DNA of 64,000 bases from the NCBI GenBank assembly GCA_026874595.1, contig CM049319.1, positions 14,223,601 through 14,287,600 on the forward strand, read 5' to 3'. The position numbers and the translations under genes are program-made. Origin of the DNA: Sipunculus nudus. Lineage: Eukaryota > Annelida > Sipuncula > Golfingiida > Sipunculidae. This document shows, piece by piece, positions 10,383 to 20,718 of this stretch. The first letter of the stretch is position 1. Every line of letters begins with the position of its first letter. Below the pieces are notes generated by a model. It searched no databases, was not told where the DNA came from, and worked only from the letters and a program-made list of their open reading frames with translations.

Positions 10383-11258
10383 TTGTATCCTTCATGTGCT
10401 GTAACTAGATCTATGGCCAAGAAAAACACACATGAGGATGATGGTCCAGATAATAACACTCTGGGTGTCCCTAGTGACTCGTCTAACGACTCGCCCTTAC
10501 AGGATGCAGCAGTTTCAAGGTCAGAACTTATCGCGGAACAGCATAAGGACCCTGATATTTCATGTTTGTTTCCCAGGGCAGTTTCTAAAGATAAACCGTC
10601 ACAGAACCCAGTTTGTTTCTATGTCAAAAATGCAGTGCTTATGCGTAAATGGCGACCACCTGATGTATGTGCTGATGATGAGTGGGCCATCAAACATCAA
10701 ATAGTAATGCTCAAAAGCTTTCGCAATGAAATTCTAAGCATGGCACATGAGGCTCCTTTGTCTGGCCATTTAGATATAAATAAATCTTATCTGAAAGTTA
10801 GTACACACTTCTATTGGCCTAACCTCAGGAAAGATGTTGTACAATATTGTAAATCATGCCATACATGCCAGATGGTAGGCAAGCCCTATCAGAATCCTCC
10901 TAAAGCCCCACTTAAGCCTATTCCTGCTTTCGAAGAACCATTCAGTAGGATTATTGTTGACTGTGTTGGACCAATGCCCAAAACAAAATCTGGACATGAA
11001 TACTTGCTGACAATCATGTGCGCATTTACCAGGTTCCCTGAGGCAATACCATTGCGCAAAATTAATGCCAAAAGTGTTGTCAAAGCTCTGACCAAATTGT
11101 TAACAACCTTTGGATTACCAAAATCCGTCCAGTCTGACCAAGGGTCTAATTTTATGTCTGGCTTATTCCAGCAAGTTATGCTTGAGCTAGGTATAAAACA
11201 GTACAGCTCTTCGCCATACCATCCTGAAAGTCAGGGCGCCCTCGAGCGTTTTCACTAG
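10383..11258 (+). pseudogene. Integrase N-terminal and catalytic core, nonsense-truncated
   Basis: Open for 291 codons. An N-terminal linker (residues 1-100) is followed by an HHCC zinc-binding domain (H122, H129, C159, C162) and an RNase-H-fold core with D193 (VDCVGPMP), D252 (SDQGSNF) and E288 (GALERFH), a D-58-D-35-E spacing normal for retroelement integrases. It would join element DNA to the host chromosome. A TAG at 11256-11258 directly follows the ERFH motif, and frameshifts in the A-rich stretch at 11260-11295 separate it from its C-terminal part. It lies directly after the protease remnant and before the RT, which defines the Gmr1-like order. All catalytic residues are intact, so this is the best preserved domain of the element. 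Confidence 0.92.
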
Positions 11259-11290
11259 ACATTAAAAAAACATGATTAGGAACTATTGCT

Positions 11291-12040
11291 TTGACACAGA
11301 AATACTGGGATGAAGGAATCCACCTATTGTTATTTGCTGTCAGAGAATCCTTTCAAGAGTCCTTGGGTTTCAGTCTCTTTGAACTAGTTTTCGGACATGG
11401 ACCGCGAACTGAACTTCCATTGAAACTGCTTAAAGAAAAACTCTTGTGTGAAAATCCTGATTCTCTTAGTTTACCTCAGTATGTCTCAGACTTTCGCACT
11501 AAACTACACAATGCTTCTGAGATTGCAAAGTCAAATCTAAAATCTGCACAAAGTAAAATGAAAACAAAGTATGACAAACACACCGTAAGTAGGACGTTTA
11601 TGCCTGGTGAAAAGGTCCTTGCCTTACTTCCCGTCCCTGGCAGACCTCTGCAAGCTAGGTATTTTGGTCCTTACATTGTTGACAAGCAAGACAGTGATTT
11701 AAATTTCATATTATTGACACCAAATAGACGTAAGAAGAAACAACTGTGCCATGTTAACATGTTGAAACCATATTATGACAAAAATAGCACATCAGATGTT
11801 GTACAAAATGTTACTGCTGTTAATTGTGTAAACGCTGACCCTGACCCAGTTAAAGTAGATACTGATTGTAAGTGTTATGTAAACATTCAGTTTGGTACAG
11901 TACCATTAAAAAACTCAGACGTGCTTAACAACCTGGATGTCATACTGTCACACTTTACCGCACAACAACAACAAGACCTCAAGAACCTGCTGCGAAATTA
12001 TGAGCATTTGTTTAGTGACATTCCAACGCGAACTAACATA
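11291..12040 (+). pseudogene. Integrase C-terminus with GPY/F module and IN-RT linker
   Basis: Within an open frame running from 11291 to 12097. Residues 1-50 (YWDEGIHLLLFAVRES, then SLFELVFGH) continue the integrase core. Residues about 100-162 form the GPY/F module (GEKVLALLP, ARYFGPYIV at 123-130, CHVNMLKPYY at 153-162), a chromatin- or DNA-contacting tail known from many Ty3/Gypsy integrases. Residues 165-225 are an unconserved linker. The last 40 residues (LLRNYEHLFSDIPTRT) are the usual lead-in to the reverse transcriptase. That integrase tail and RT lead-in share one uninterrupted frame shows the IN-RT order is original and not two elements side by side. Confidence 0.88.
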
Positions 12041-12760
12041 TTGTGCCATGACGTCGATATTTGCGGAAGCAGGCGCAGTCAAGCAGCATTCTTATAGAAT
12101 GAATCCAGAAAAGCAAAAGTATCTACAGGATGAGATTCAATATTTGCTGGACAATGATTTTATTGAACCTGGTAAGAGTAACTGGAGTTCACCATGTATT
12201 CTTGTGCCAAAACCTGATGGAAGTTACCGTATGTGCACAGATTATCGAAAACTGAACTCTGTCACCAAGACTGACACGTTCCCGATTTCGAGGATCGATG
12301 ATTGTATTGATAGAGTTGGTAGCTCCAGAATATGTCTCCAAGTTTGACTTGCTAAAAGGATTCTGGAAAGTTCCGCTGACAGAACGAGCGAAAGAAGTGT
12401 CCGCGTTTGTGACGCCGCAAGGACTGTTCCAGTATAAAGTTATGCCGTTTGGCATGAAGATCTCGCAAGCCACGTTCCAGCGCCTCATCCATATGGTTGT
12501 CCAGGATATTCAGAGCTGCGACGCATATATTGATGACCTCATCGTGAACAGCGACACCTGGGAGAAACATCTCCAAATTCTTCGCGACATCTTCGAAAGA
12601 CTCAGTGAAGCACGTCCGACCGTCAACTTGGTAAAATCTGAGGTTTGTCATGCACAAGTAACATTTTTGGGTCATACTGTAGAGCAGGGTCAAGAAAAAC
12701 CTGTTGATGCTAAAATAAGTGCTCTTTCTGCACATCCTAGACCAGAGAACAAAAAGCAAA
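12041..12760 (+). pseudogene. Reverse transcriptase domain, frameshifted
   Basis: Copies the element's RNA into DNA. Frame 1 (about 12075-12345) carries the N-terminal fingers: LDNDFIEPGKSNWSSPCILV and DGSYRMCTDYRKLN. A frameshift near 12300-12330 moves to the frame 12298-13047, which carries KFDLLKGFW (first catalytic Asp), GLFQYKVMPFGMK, the YIDD active-site box (residues 77-80 of that frame) and VTFLGH. All three catalytic Asp residues are present. The stretch 12240-12625 is visibly more GC-rich and uses different third positions from the AT-rich pol on both sides. A 191-codon frame on the opposite strand here is a shadow. Confidence 0.92.
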
Positions 12761-13345
12761 TAATGCGTTTTCTTGGTATGGTTAAATACTACAGGAAGTT
12801 TTGTCCAAATTTTTCTGCTGAAGCTGAACCTTTGACTAATTTGATAAAGAAGAAACAAAAGTTTGTATGGAATGTTCAGTGTGAAAATGCATTTCAGAAT
12901 TTGAAAGCAATTCTGCAAAGTATACAAGTTTTGGTAGCTCCGGACTTTTCTGTACCTTTTAAGTTAGCTGTAGATGCTAGTGATACTGCTGCTGGTGCTG
13001 TGTTGTTACAAGAAGGCAATGATGGCATAGATCATCCAATTTGTTAATTTTCAAGAAAGTTTAATGCAAACCAGAAAAACTACTCAACTATTGAAAAAGA
13101 ATGTTTGGATTTAATATTGGCATTGCAACATTTTGAAGTTTATGTTACTTCATCAGTCAAGCCGATCATTGTCTTCAGATTGTCTTCAGATTGTGATCAC
13201 AATCCCCTCACGTTTATGAACAAGTTTAAGTGTAAAAATCAAAGATTGTTGAGATGGAGTTAGTTTTTACAGGATTATAATCTTGAAATCAGACACATAA
13301 AAGGAAAGACAATATACTTGCTGCTTGTTTATCGAGATGTTTATG
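12761..13345 (+). pseudogene. RNase H domain and end of pol, broken
   Basis: After the RT thumb/connection (MRFLGMVKYYRKFCPNFS), the RNase H core is visible: AVDASD with its catalytic Asp and GAVLLQE, then a TAA at 13045-13047, then the continuing frame with STIEKECL (catalytic Glu) and DHNPLTF. A repeated GTCTTCAGATT (11 bases twice, near 13170-13191) disturbs the strand before DHNP. A TAG follows RLLRWS near 13260, and the HIKGK motif near 13300 marks the end of the polyprotein. Removes the RNA strand during replication in intact relatives; inactive here. Confidence 0.88.
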
Positions 13346-13430
13346 AAATGATGTAACCAAGATGTTTATGTAATGTTGTAAATAAGATGATTTTTGAGAT
13401 GTTGTAAATATTGTGATTGTGATCGCAAAA

Positions 13431-14025
13431 AGATACACAGCGTTCTTTGTTCTAGTATGTACTTTGAACGTGGGTACTGTGTTGTTCGAGAAATTCTCGG
13501 CTTGAGGTGAAAAGTTATATAAATAGGCTGTGTTTTAGAGCAGAGAGAGAGAGGTGAGAGAATATTCCAGCGGACACAGAAGCTTGTATGTCAGTTTGTG
13601 GGACCTATCCCGATAAGTACGGCAATTATAGATTTTCTTCAGATTTTCTTCTGTATTTGTGACGAATCTTATTTGGTTTTCAGTTTACTTTCGGGATTGT
13701 TACAAGAGCTTTACAGAGAGAATTTGTGTGAATTGTTCTCCCGGCATATACATTTTTAAGGACTTATCGCTGTGATAGTGGTGGTATCCAGGTACTGTGC
13801 ATTTTGTTTATTTTACCGTGTGATTATATTGATTCGTTGTTATACTGCTGTTATACTGTGTAATTGAATTTATTTAGTGTATTGTAATTTTAGGGTTGTT
13901 TTAAGAATAAATTATAGTTGTTTGTTTACAGAAACCACTGACGTCTTTATTCATTCCCCTAGACATTTCACGCTGCCTAGTGTTACAGAATATTTTTTTC
14001 TACATAACAAGATATTAGGTTCCGT

Positions 14026-14029
<4 letters not shown>
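13431..14029 (+). repeat. 3' LTR, lacking its first 175 bases
   Basis: Aligns with 7475-8132, starting AGATACACAGCG and ending TTCCGTAACA against (TA)n. TATA box at 13516-13523 and AATAAA at 13906-13911 are kept. Between the RNase H end and 13431 there is a TGTAA/GATG-rich stretch without similarity to the 5' LTR start and without a clear polypurine tract, so a deletion removed the tract together with the LTR's 5' edge. Substitutions and several indels distinguish it from the 5' copy. Confidence 0.88.

Positions 14030-14064
<35 letters not shown>
14030..14064. repeat. (TA)n microsatellite
   Basis: Right-hand part of the TA array into which the LTR element inserted; it also borders the ribozyme-bearing insert at 14065-14192. 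Confidence 0.9.
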
Positions 14065-14068
<4 letters not shown>

Positions 14069-14087
14069 CTAAGGAATGTGACGAATC

Positions 14088-14136
14088 TGGATCACGACCG
14101 TCGGTTTCGCCTCGTCGGCTCATCAGGTTGCGATAT
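14088..14136 (-). ncRNA. Hammerhead ribozyme motif with a complete canonical core
   Basis: On the minus strand the order is CTGATGA (complement of 14120-14126), stem II GCC-GACGA-GGC (14109-14119), GAAA, stem III ACC-GAC-GGT (14097-14105) and C17 at 14096, giving a GUC cleavage site. This matches the invariant hammerhead core at every position. The short 3-bp stem III is typical of type I hammerheads in metazoan Penelope-like elements and retrozymes. Stem I is weak: 2 bp, a 3-base bulge, then 3 bp. The unit sits on a 128-base insert between two (TA)n blocks. Self-cleavage is inferred, not shown. Confidence 0.75.
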
Positions 14137-14189
14137 TGGTTTTTATAATTCTGTGTGACCGCAGAGGAAAGACTGCATACCCGCAGATC

Positions 14190-14192
<3 letters not shown>

Positions 14193-14237
<45 letters not shown>
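14193..14237. repeat. (TA)n microsatellite
   Basis: About 45 bases of TA bordering the ribozyme-bearing insert on the right. Confidence 0.9.
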
Positions 14238-14240
<3 letters not shown>

Positions 14241-14244
14241 TCGC

Positions 14245-14300
14245 CTTTACCAAACTTTTCGCCCCTCCCCCCTCCCTCAATCCTGGCTACGCCCCTGAAT
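14245..14300. mobile_element. Fragment of a CAGGGGCG-ended MITE
   Basis: A poly-C patch followed by TCCTGGCTACGCCCCTG, the complement of a CAGGGGCGTAGCCAGGA terminus. Similar CAGGGGCG termini occur at 34792, 51702 and 56440-56460. Only one end is present. Confidence 0.4.
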
Positions 14301-14354
14301 AATATAAATTTCTAGAAAATATATTAATATATTTGACCTTAAAAATATTTGATT

Positions 14355-14452
14355 ACCAAACGCCACCATACGAGCATTGGAGAGTGCTTTGTTTTATTAA
14401 TTATTGTTGTCTAGGTAAACAACCATGTAAAATGTAAAATAAATATGTTTAT
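14355..14452 (+). mobile_element. SINE family 1, 5'-truncated fragment
   Basis: Matches the last third of the SINE at 203-440 (ACGCCA, then GAGAGTGC, then CCATGTAAAATG and AAATA-GTTTA at the tail) with scattered differences. The tRNA head and the core are missing, as expected from incomplete reverse transcription. Confidence 0.7.
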
Positions 14453-15100
14453 ATTAAATCAAATACGAATCAGAAAGAGAGAGAGAGATGATTTGTGTGA
14501 ATAATATGTAAAATCGTTTTTCTTCATTTTCTATATTTTGAGTACCTTTTGTATGTATTGACCTTTAAAAGAATGTAAATGCGGGCTCCTGATACGTCCA
14601 AATGTTTCAAGTGTTATTACTCTTCTAAGAAAATCTCCCAGTTAACAAGTTATGAATAAATGTCAATGTAAATCGGCCTTTAGGCGTAGAATTAATTTCT
14701 CTGTCTCGACATGATTTTTTTCAATCTATACTCTCAGTGGTATTATTATATTAAATCCTATTTTCAAAAGCACAGCTAAAGAGTTGTTGCTTTCCGGAGG
14801 AATATACTTATATTTTCCAAATGATTTAATCCACTACGTTTGCCCTTTCAAGATAATTATTTTCTTTCCTTTATCTTGATATAGATTAAATAAATTCATT
14901 GACTTGTTGCAAAGAGCACAGTCCTGATACAAATATAGTAATATAAAAATGTGTATATGTATAAGAAGAGAGAAGGGGGGGGCAGAGAGGGAGGGGAGCG
15001 GGTGGGGGGGGGGGGTTTAAAATAAATGCCAGACAAATATGATCACTTTGACTTTTATAAATACACTAAGTACATACAAATATCTACATATGTTCACAAG
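14453..15100. other. Intergenic DNA with a purine-rich poly-G patch
   Basis: AT-rich sequence, plus a GAGAGAAGG and G-run patch at 14965-15015 (12 consecutive G at 15004-15015). No gene seen. Confidence 0.5.
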
Positions 15101-15119
15101 CACATTAATAAATTCCAGA

Positions 15120-16550
15120 CATTGGGTCTATTACAGTTGTTACATTACTATTATTATTACTATTACTTTCAATTTTGATATGACAATTACTACTTCTATT
15201 TCCCCTATTTTTCTATCTATTACTATTACTATTACTTGGGTATCTATTACTATTAGTGTTACTATTACTCATGCTGATTGGAGGATTCCAGACCTTTCTT
15301 CAGACCTATCTTCATTTGGACATGATGTCATATTTTATTCCATTGCAATGGACACCTTGTGTGTGGACAAAGATGTGGTAAACCTTACAATACTGGTAGC
15401 ATGCATGGCCTGTTTTCCTCGGGCGTGTCCTTTAAGTTTTCACTGCAGTAATCTCTTTTATCATTTCCCGTTCTTTAGATGTGAGAAATGTTCATAGTGT
15501 GTCAATATCCAAATTTCTTGTGTCAAAACCACCATAATAAAATTGTGAAAAAAAGTTCATTAAATTTTCAAAATATGAATTGGCATAATTAAAGATGCTG
15601 AAAGGAGATATGCAAAATTAGTACTGAAAAATAAAAGACATGTATTAAGAATAAAAGAATTATTTTAAAAGAATTTGTATACAAGTTAACTAGATAATAC
15701 ATGTGCTGGTAATATGAGATTTTCAAGTAATTGTAGTACTTTTATGAGTTTATAGCATTGTAGGCTGCACGAGTTCTAGAACATCAAAAGTCTAGGCAGC
15801 TGACTATGTCGGATGCAGATTATCCGAGTCCATGCAGCCGGCTGCCCAGACACTTCCTTAATAAAATGGAAAGATTGAAATTTTTAACTTTTTTAATTAA
15901 TACAAATTATATAAAATTATATACACTTTTTAGGTAATGAAAACACCATTAGGTTATGAGCATTATTGGTCTGCTCTGTATACGGTTGAATATTATAATT
16001 GTGTGTGTGTGTGTTATTGCAATTTGCATAATTAAATATGCTAACTGGCTGATGAAAACCAGTCTAGGTGCATTTCAGAATATGCATATGGATTCATGTT
16101 TGTGAGATAGGATGGACATGTCTTAATAATAATAAACAATTTATCTGTCAGCAAACATGTCTGTTTATCCATATTTAAATAATCGCAAGTTCGTGCTAGG
16201 GAGCTTATTTGGCTGAGACCTGCTCTGTCCAATACTCTTATGTAATTAGCACCAGTGGTCACTATGCACCTGTGTAACAGCTGGCCCCTGCTTACCTGAA
16301 CAGGCACATCATGGGCAGTCACTGGATGGGACTGAGGCTATTCAGTATTATTTGCTGATATGCTTCATGACCAAGTAGGTCATAGGAAGTAATAGAAAGT
16401 CATATGTATTACTCTATTACTTTGCCTTCTGTTTCTATTACTATTACTATTACAGCTCAAAATGTTGGGTCGATTAGTATTACTATTACTATTACATGAA
16501 AAAAGCTGTTATAGTCTATTACTATTACTTATTACTATTACCCCATGTCT
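15120..16550. repeat. Segment bounded by degenerate TTACTA hexamer clusters
   Basis: Clusters of TTACTATTAC at 15137-15275 and 16405-16545 flank about 1.1 kb of AT-rich DNA; both are preceded by a TTGGGTC motif. The 152-codon frame at 15039-15497 is a translation of the left cluster (Thr/Ile-rich) and is not a gene. The layout resembles the GAGTCC and TACGAC elements elsewhere in the window, but no terminal inverted repeat was identified. Confidence 0.35.
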
Positions 16551-18990
16551 GCACATTATTTCAGCATCAAGAATAAAATAGGGGGGTATTTAACTGCGCA
16601 AAAAAAGTAATTTAGAAAATTAACACATACATAGAGGTAAACATACAAAGGACTAACATATCAACCTCCACTGTAGACTTAAAAGCAGTTATCACGATAA
16701 TAATCAGTGAATTCTTTATTACAAAAATTAAACTATTAAATCTTGAGAGATGTTCGCTGAGTATACGAGGCCAAATTTTCTTGGCAGTCCGAGTCTAATT
16801 AAGTCCGGACTTTATATCCGATATCCGATTTAATTTCCTCACACTGAGGTGAGTTATTGCTATGACATGTCGCGCCCTATTGGTCAGTGGGCCAGCCTAC
16901 ACGTCTTATGCCACAATGAGGTGGGGTATCGAATATCCCGGGAATGAAATGTCTCTCGCTGGATCCACATCTCGACAGACGCGTTCGGCCATTATAGCGC
17001 CATTCAGAGACCGGAAGCCGTCATCACCCTGTCGTCTGCTCCTTGACAAGCGTAGGAAACTACGCTCGAACTTGACCTACCGTAAATATCCTAATTGATA
17101 TGCAGAGTGCTACCGCTAATACCTGATATGGTAAATTGTTTAACCAGTTTAGTTATAAATATAATGATCATAGGAGAGAAGGAAAATTTATTTTAGAAAC
17201 AGACCTTAGACTTAAAGTAAACTCGCATACCTTTCAATATAAAAAATATACAATATCACTTAAAACGTCATTTGCACCACATAATTAACGATTTTCATCA
17301 GAAATTTCCAGTGCAAAAACAGCAAATAAATGCCATATATATGAATGTACAAGACAGTTTCAGCAATAGATTTGGAGAGGAGTGTTATATGTCTGTAGCA
17401 CTGCTGTTCTTTTTCAGCAATAATGAAAACATAGGTTAATACATTATCCTGAGCGTGTCTTCCAAAATGTGTTATTTGATAATTTTAAGATTTTCCTTGC
17501 AGACTCTCTGGCGGACAAATTTTCCTTAAGTCATATTTTCCTATAAGCAAAGCTTTCGGGTAGCTCCGAGAGAGCTTTATCTACCAGAATGACCCTTGTT
17601 TGCTGAGAAAATGTGAGAAGACAATCCTAAGGAGTACAATCTCCAGATCACATTCTCCTCCCCCCCCCCCCCCCCCCTTAATACCCAGAACAAAATCCCT
17701 CTCTCGGCTTACCATTATCTTCTTCGCTCAAACCAGTAAGTATGATATATGAGACTTTGATTATACTAAAGTAATTTTTACCCAATTTTCAGTACTATTT
17801 TAATACAAAATTCATTTTATATTTAAACATTAAAAACATGGGCTATTATTTATGACAATTAAGTGAGGCAGTTGCGATGCAAAATTGAAATATATTTTAG
17901 GAAAAAATACAAAATTATAAACTAATTCAAGGAATTGTCTAGAAATTTATAAGGTTCTTTGTCCCCTACCTCTTAAAATTAATAGGCTCATGGCCTCCTT
18001 CCCCACTGAACAAGGTCCATGTCTACCAGTAGTGGTCAGTGCAGTGTTTGGGTCCAATGAGCCAGTATTGCGTTTTATATCAAACGGAATTAAAAATCTG
18101 GCCAGAAGTACTGACAAGAATCTCGCCGTGAATAATAGGAACTTTTTTTACTATTATCATCGAGAATATGAGAAAAATCAGATTTGTCCTGTCAATATAA
18201 CCGACCAAGACACTAAGTGTCTGTCATGGTGTGCAGATGGCACTAGTGTGTAGTGAGTTGAATGTTTTTTTTACAGGGCTTACGGTTTTCAGAGTGGGGG
18301 TGTATTACCGTGATAATATGCAAATATAACAAGTGTATATAATTTATATTTAGATTAAAGGACTAAAAAGATGATAGATACATTTTCTAGAGGAGGGGTT
18401 GTTAACAATGGCTTCGGCAGAGGTACGCGTGCGATAGGAGTTCTTTCTAATATCATTTAGATTCGCACGGACACGTTTAAAATTGTAAGTAATGCGGTTT
18501 TGAGTTATGACTCAAGAACGGCTTGGTATAATGTCACGCAGAAGTGGTTATTTAAATAAAGTTTGAACACTCTCTTGTCATAGGATATCGAAATTTTATC
18601 GATCACAGGTCGCTGACTCCTGCATGACCAATTATCAATATTATTATTTCTCAGCATAGCCAACTTTAAGTTACTTATTGTAGATGTATATAGTGATAAT
18701 CAATATTCACATTAATAACAATAATAAAAATAATTTTTTACCGGGGGTTTTACTCAATTATTGTTAAAGGACATAAGGAAAAAATAGTAATGGTAAATTT
18801 ATACTTTATAACATTTTTAAAGGTCAACTCAAGACTTAAATTAAAAAAAATTAAAACAAAAAATATTGATTTATTCAATAGTCAACATCAATATTAATTA
18901 AATTAATTTTTAATTATTACTTTATGAAACTACTGGCGTTTTTGCCGCAACACTTGACAAGACTCGGAACAAATCCACAACAATCGGCCG
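16551..18990. other. AT-rich intergenic DNA
   Basis: Contains a GC-richer patch at 16850-17080, a poly-C run at 17660-17677 and a patch at 17990-18240 with an 87-codon open frame that I cannot assign. No splice-supported exon or known domain is visible. Confidence 0.45.
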
Positions 18991-19700
18991 ATAGTTAAGA
19001 TGTCGAAAGTGAGATGTGAATTCTTTAAATTAGCACGCGTTTGGAGTTTGCAAGTCCCTCGGTTCAGCGCAAACATGGACAACGCAGTGGCCAGACAGAG
19101 GTGATCTTAAGTGTTTAATTAGTGTAGCCGGTCCGGTCAGTAAGAATTTAAGCAGAGAACCCTCTTTAATTAATGTTTAGAAGCTCCTTGACTCGCAAGG
19201 AGTGTCGGGGATGAATGATGGCCAGGGACAGACGGCACCATTGAAAGGAGATGAGGTCCTCTGCGGGCCCTTCAATTCAGTCAACAGGTAGCATAAATTA
19301 GAAGAGCCCTCTTTGGTTCAAGTATGCTATGACAGAACCCCACGACCCGTCGTTTTTAGCCTCCCCGCGTCATCGCTTGCTTCCACAATGGCGGAACATC
19401 AACCAGCCGTAGATAGTCGCAATTTATGGTTGCGCTTGGTTCTGGACGCACGCTGATTAAGTTTTCCATGTCCTTCTGATAATGTTCTCTTCAGATGCAG
19501 GACCATCTATGTCATCCCTACTGTCGCAGCATCATCTAACAGCCTTTTAACACCGCGCGTCTTACTGTATTTGAGTGCCGGCGGCTGTCATAATTTCTTG
19601 TACGCATTGTACGCCGTCTTCGTGTTGGTAATAAGCCTGTCACCGGGGCCTGATGGGCCCATTTGAGTCCAGTTAGGTTTACCGCCAAGTTCTTCATTGG
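18991..19700. other. GC-richer ORF-poor island, conserved-noncoding candidate
   Basis: About 700 bases of complex, non-repetitive sequence of clearly higher GC than its surroundings. It has no reading frame of note and contains homeodomain-type TTTAATTA cores near 19120-19180. It lacks microsatellite decay. The combination is typical of regulatory islands in gene deserts; conservation itself cannot be judged from one sequence. Confidence 0.3.
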
Positions 19701-20666
19701 ACATATATTATTTTATATAACTTCTTAAGAGGCTGCTATCTAATGCTGTAACTTATTATCGACATAAAACATCTATTTGTAATTTACTTAAACCGTTCAA
19801 TTTCGATTACTTTCAAAGCTGCCTGGTCAGACACCGCTTTTAGTCGAGAAAGTTTAACTAAAAGCAAGCCTAACTTTGAGTAGTGAAGGAAAAGATGTAC
19901 CATAGCGGTTAAAGAGGCCTATTCACAATCAAGTATGTGAGATATACATGACGTATAGCATTTAATTCTTAAAATATTATGGTGCATATATCTGCCAATT
20001 ATTGCCGGGGTTCCAAATCGTTTGCTTTCCTTTGTACATAAATGACAATATCCTTGCACCGGGCGCAATTGGTAGCACAAAACGTAAATAAAACGCGAAT
20101 CCCAAATGATTGACCTACCGCCCATCTTTTCAAGCAAAGACTTTTTAAGCTTCCAAGCGGTGTTTCTTCTGATTCTCCTTTCATTTCTCTCCTACTTGTT
20201 TGGAAGTTGTTGCGCACGCGTAAATTCTGACATCTAGTCACGCAGTCTTGTTATGATAAACAAAACAAACACAAAGGACCATAATAATTTATAAAACGGG
20301 TGAATTGTAGATAGAAATCCGTGTGCGGGGAGGTTTTCCTGGGAAACTTTTGCATCAAGCAAACATGAACCAATAACGAGAGATAATATACATGTTATTG
20401 CAAATGTTAATGTACCTTTAAAGCGTTGTACTAAGAATGGGAAGGTCCCTGATTCGAATCCCGTCACAACCTCTTTAGTGAACCTTATTACTATCCACTT
20501 ACTAGTCTAAGTATAGGCGCACTTTAATTGAGGTTTATTCTTTCTTTCCGTAGTCTATGTGGCGTATTAAAAACTTTCTCTGTCGAACTTAGCCGGAAAA
20601 GAGATGATTGAAATTATACTTCCGCAAAAAGACATTTTATTTCTATTGGGCAAACCTCAATGAAAG

Positions 20667-20670
<4 letters not shown>

Positions 20671-20717
<47 letters not shown>
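20671..20717. repeat. (ATT)n microsatellite
   Basis: About 16 uninterrupted ATT units. Confidence 0.9.

Positions 20718-20718
<1 letters not shown>

Larger units (their letters stand above)
9905..10400 (+). pseudogene. Protease domain, split by an antisense SINE
   Basis: Before the insertion (9905-9967) one frame reads a beta-strand-rich segment ending ISGNITVG. After it (10243-10300) a frame resumes with LPFKGIQLLLGNDV, the conserved C-terminal hydrophobic-Gly-Asn-Asp segment typical of Ty3/Gypsy pepsin-like proteases. The two halves are separated by the SINE at 9968-10242. The catalytic Asp triad upstream is not recognisable, so that part is lost or too decayed. A spacer of about 40 codons then runs to the integrase frame. 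Assignment rests on position and the LLLGND motif. Confidence 0.6.
7300..14029 (+). mobile_element. Decayed Ty3/Gypsy LTR retrotransposon, Gmr1-like order
   Basis: A single element of about 6.7 kb: 5' LTR (7300-8132), tRNA-Pro-like primer binding site (8139-8156), gag, protease, integrase, reverse transcriptase, RNase H and a 5'-truncated 3' LTR (13431-14029). Integrase lies upstream of reverse transcriptase, the reverse of ordinary Ty3/Gypsy. Known family: Gmr1-like Ty3/Gypsy elements have this Ty1/copia-like order, and the vertebrate SCAN domain is held to derive from their capsid. The copy is dead: in-frame stops and frameshifts break every domain, a SINE splits the protease, and the LTRs differ by many substitutions (roughly 5-8% by eye over the best-aligned 290 bases) plus indels. 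Clade assignment needs a tree. Confidence 0.93.

Noticed and set aside
12189-12927. Minus-strand open frames of 99 and 191 codons over the RT region.
   Set aside because: They are antisense shadows of the reverse transcriptase, whose catalytic motifs are on the plus strand.
15039-15497. 152-codon open frame, Thr/Ile-rich.
   Set aside because: It is the translation of a degenerate TTACTA hexamer cluster.
20420-20470. B-box-like GATTCGAATCC within a short GC-rich stretch, suggesting a tRNA gene.
   Set aside because: No acceptor, D or anticodon stem can be drawn around it. At most a worn fragment of a tRNA-derived repeat.
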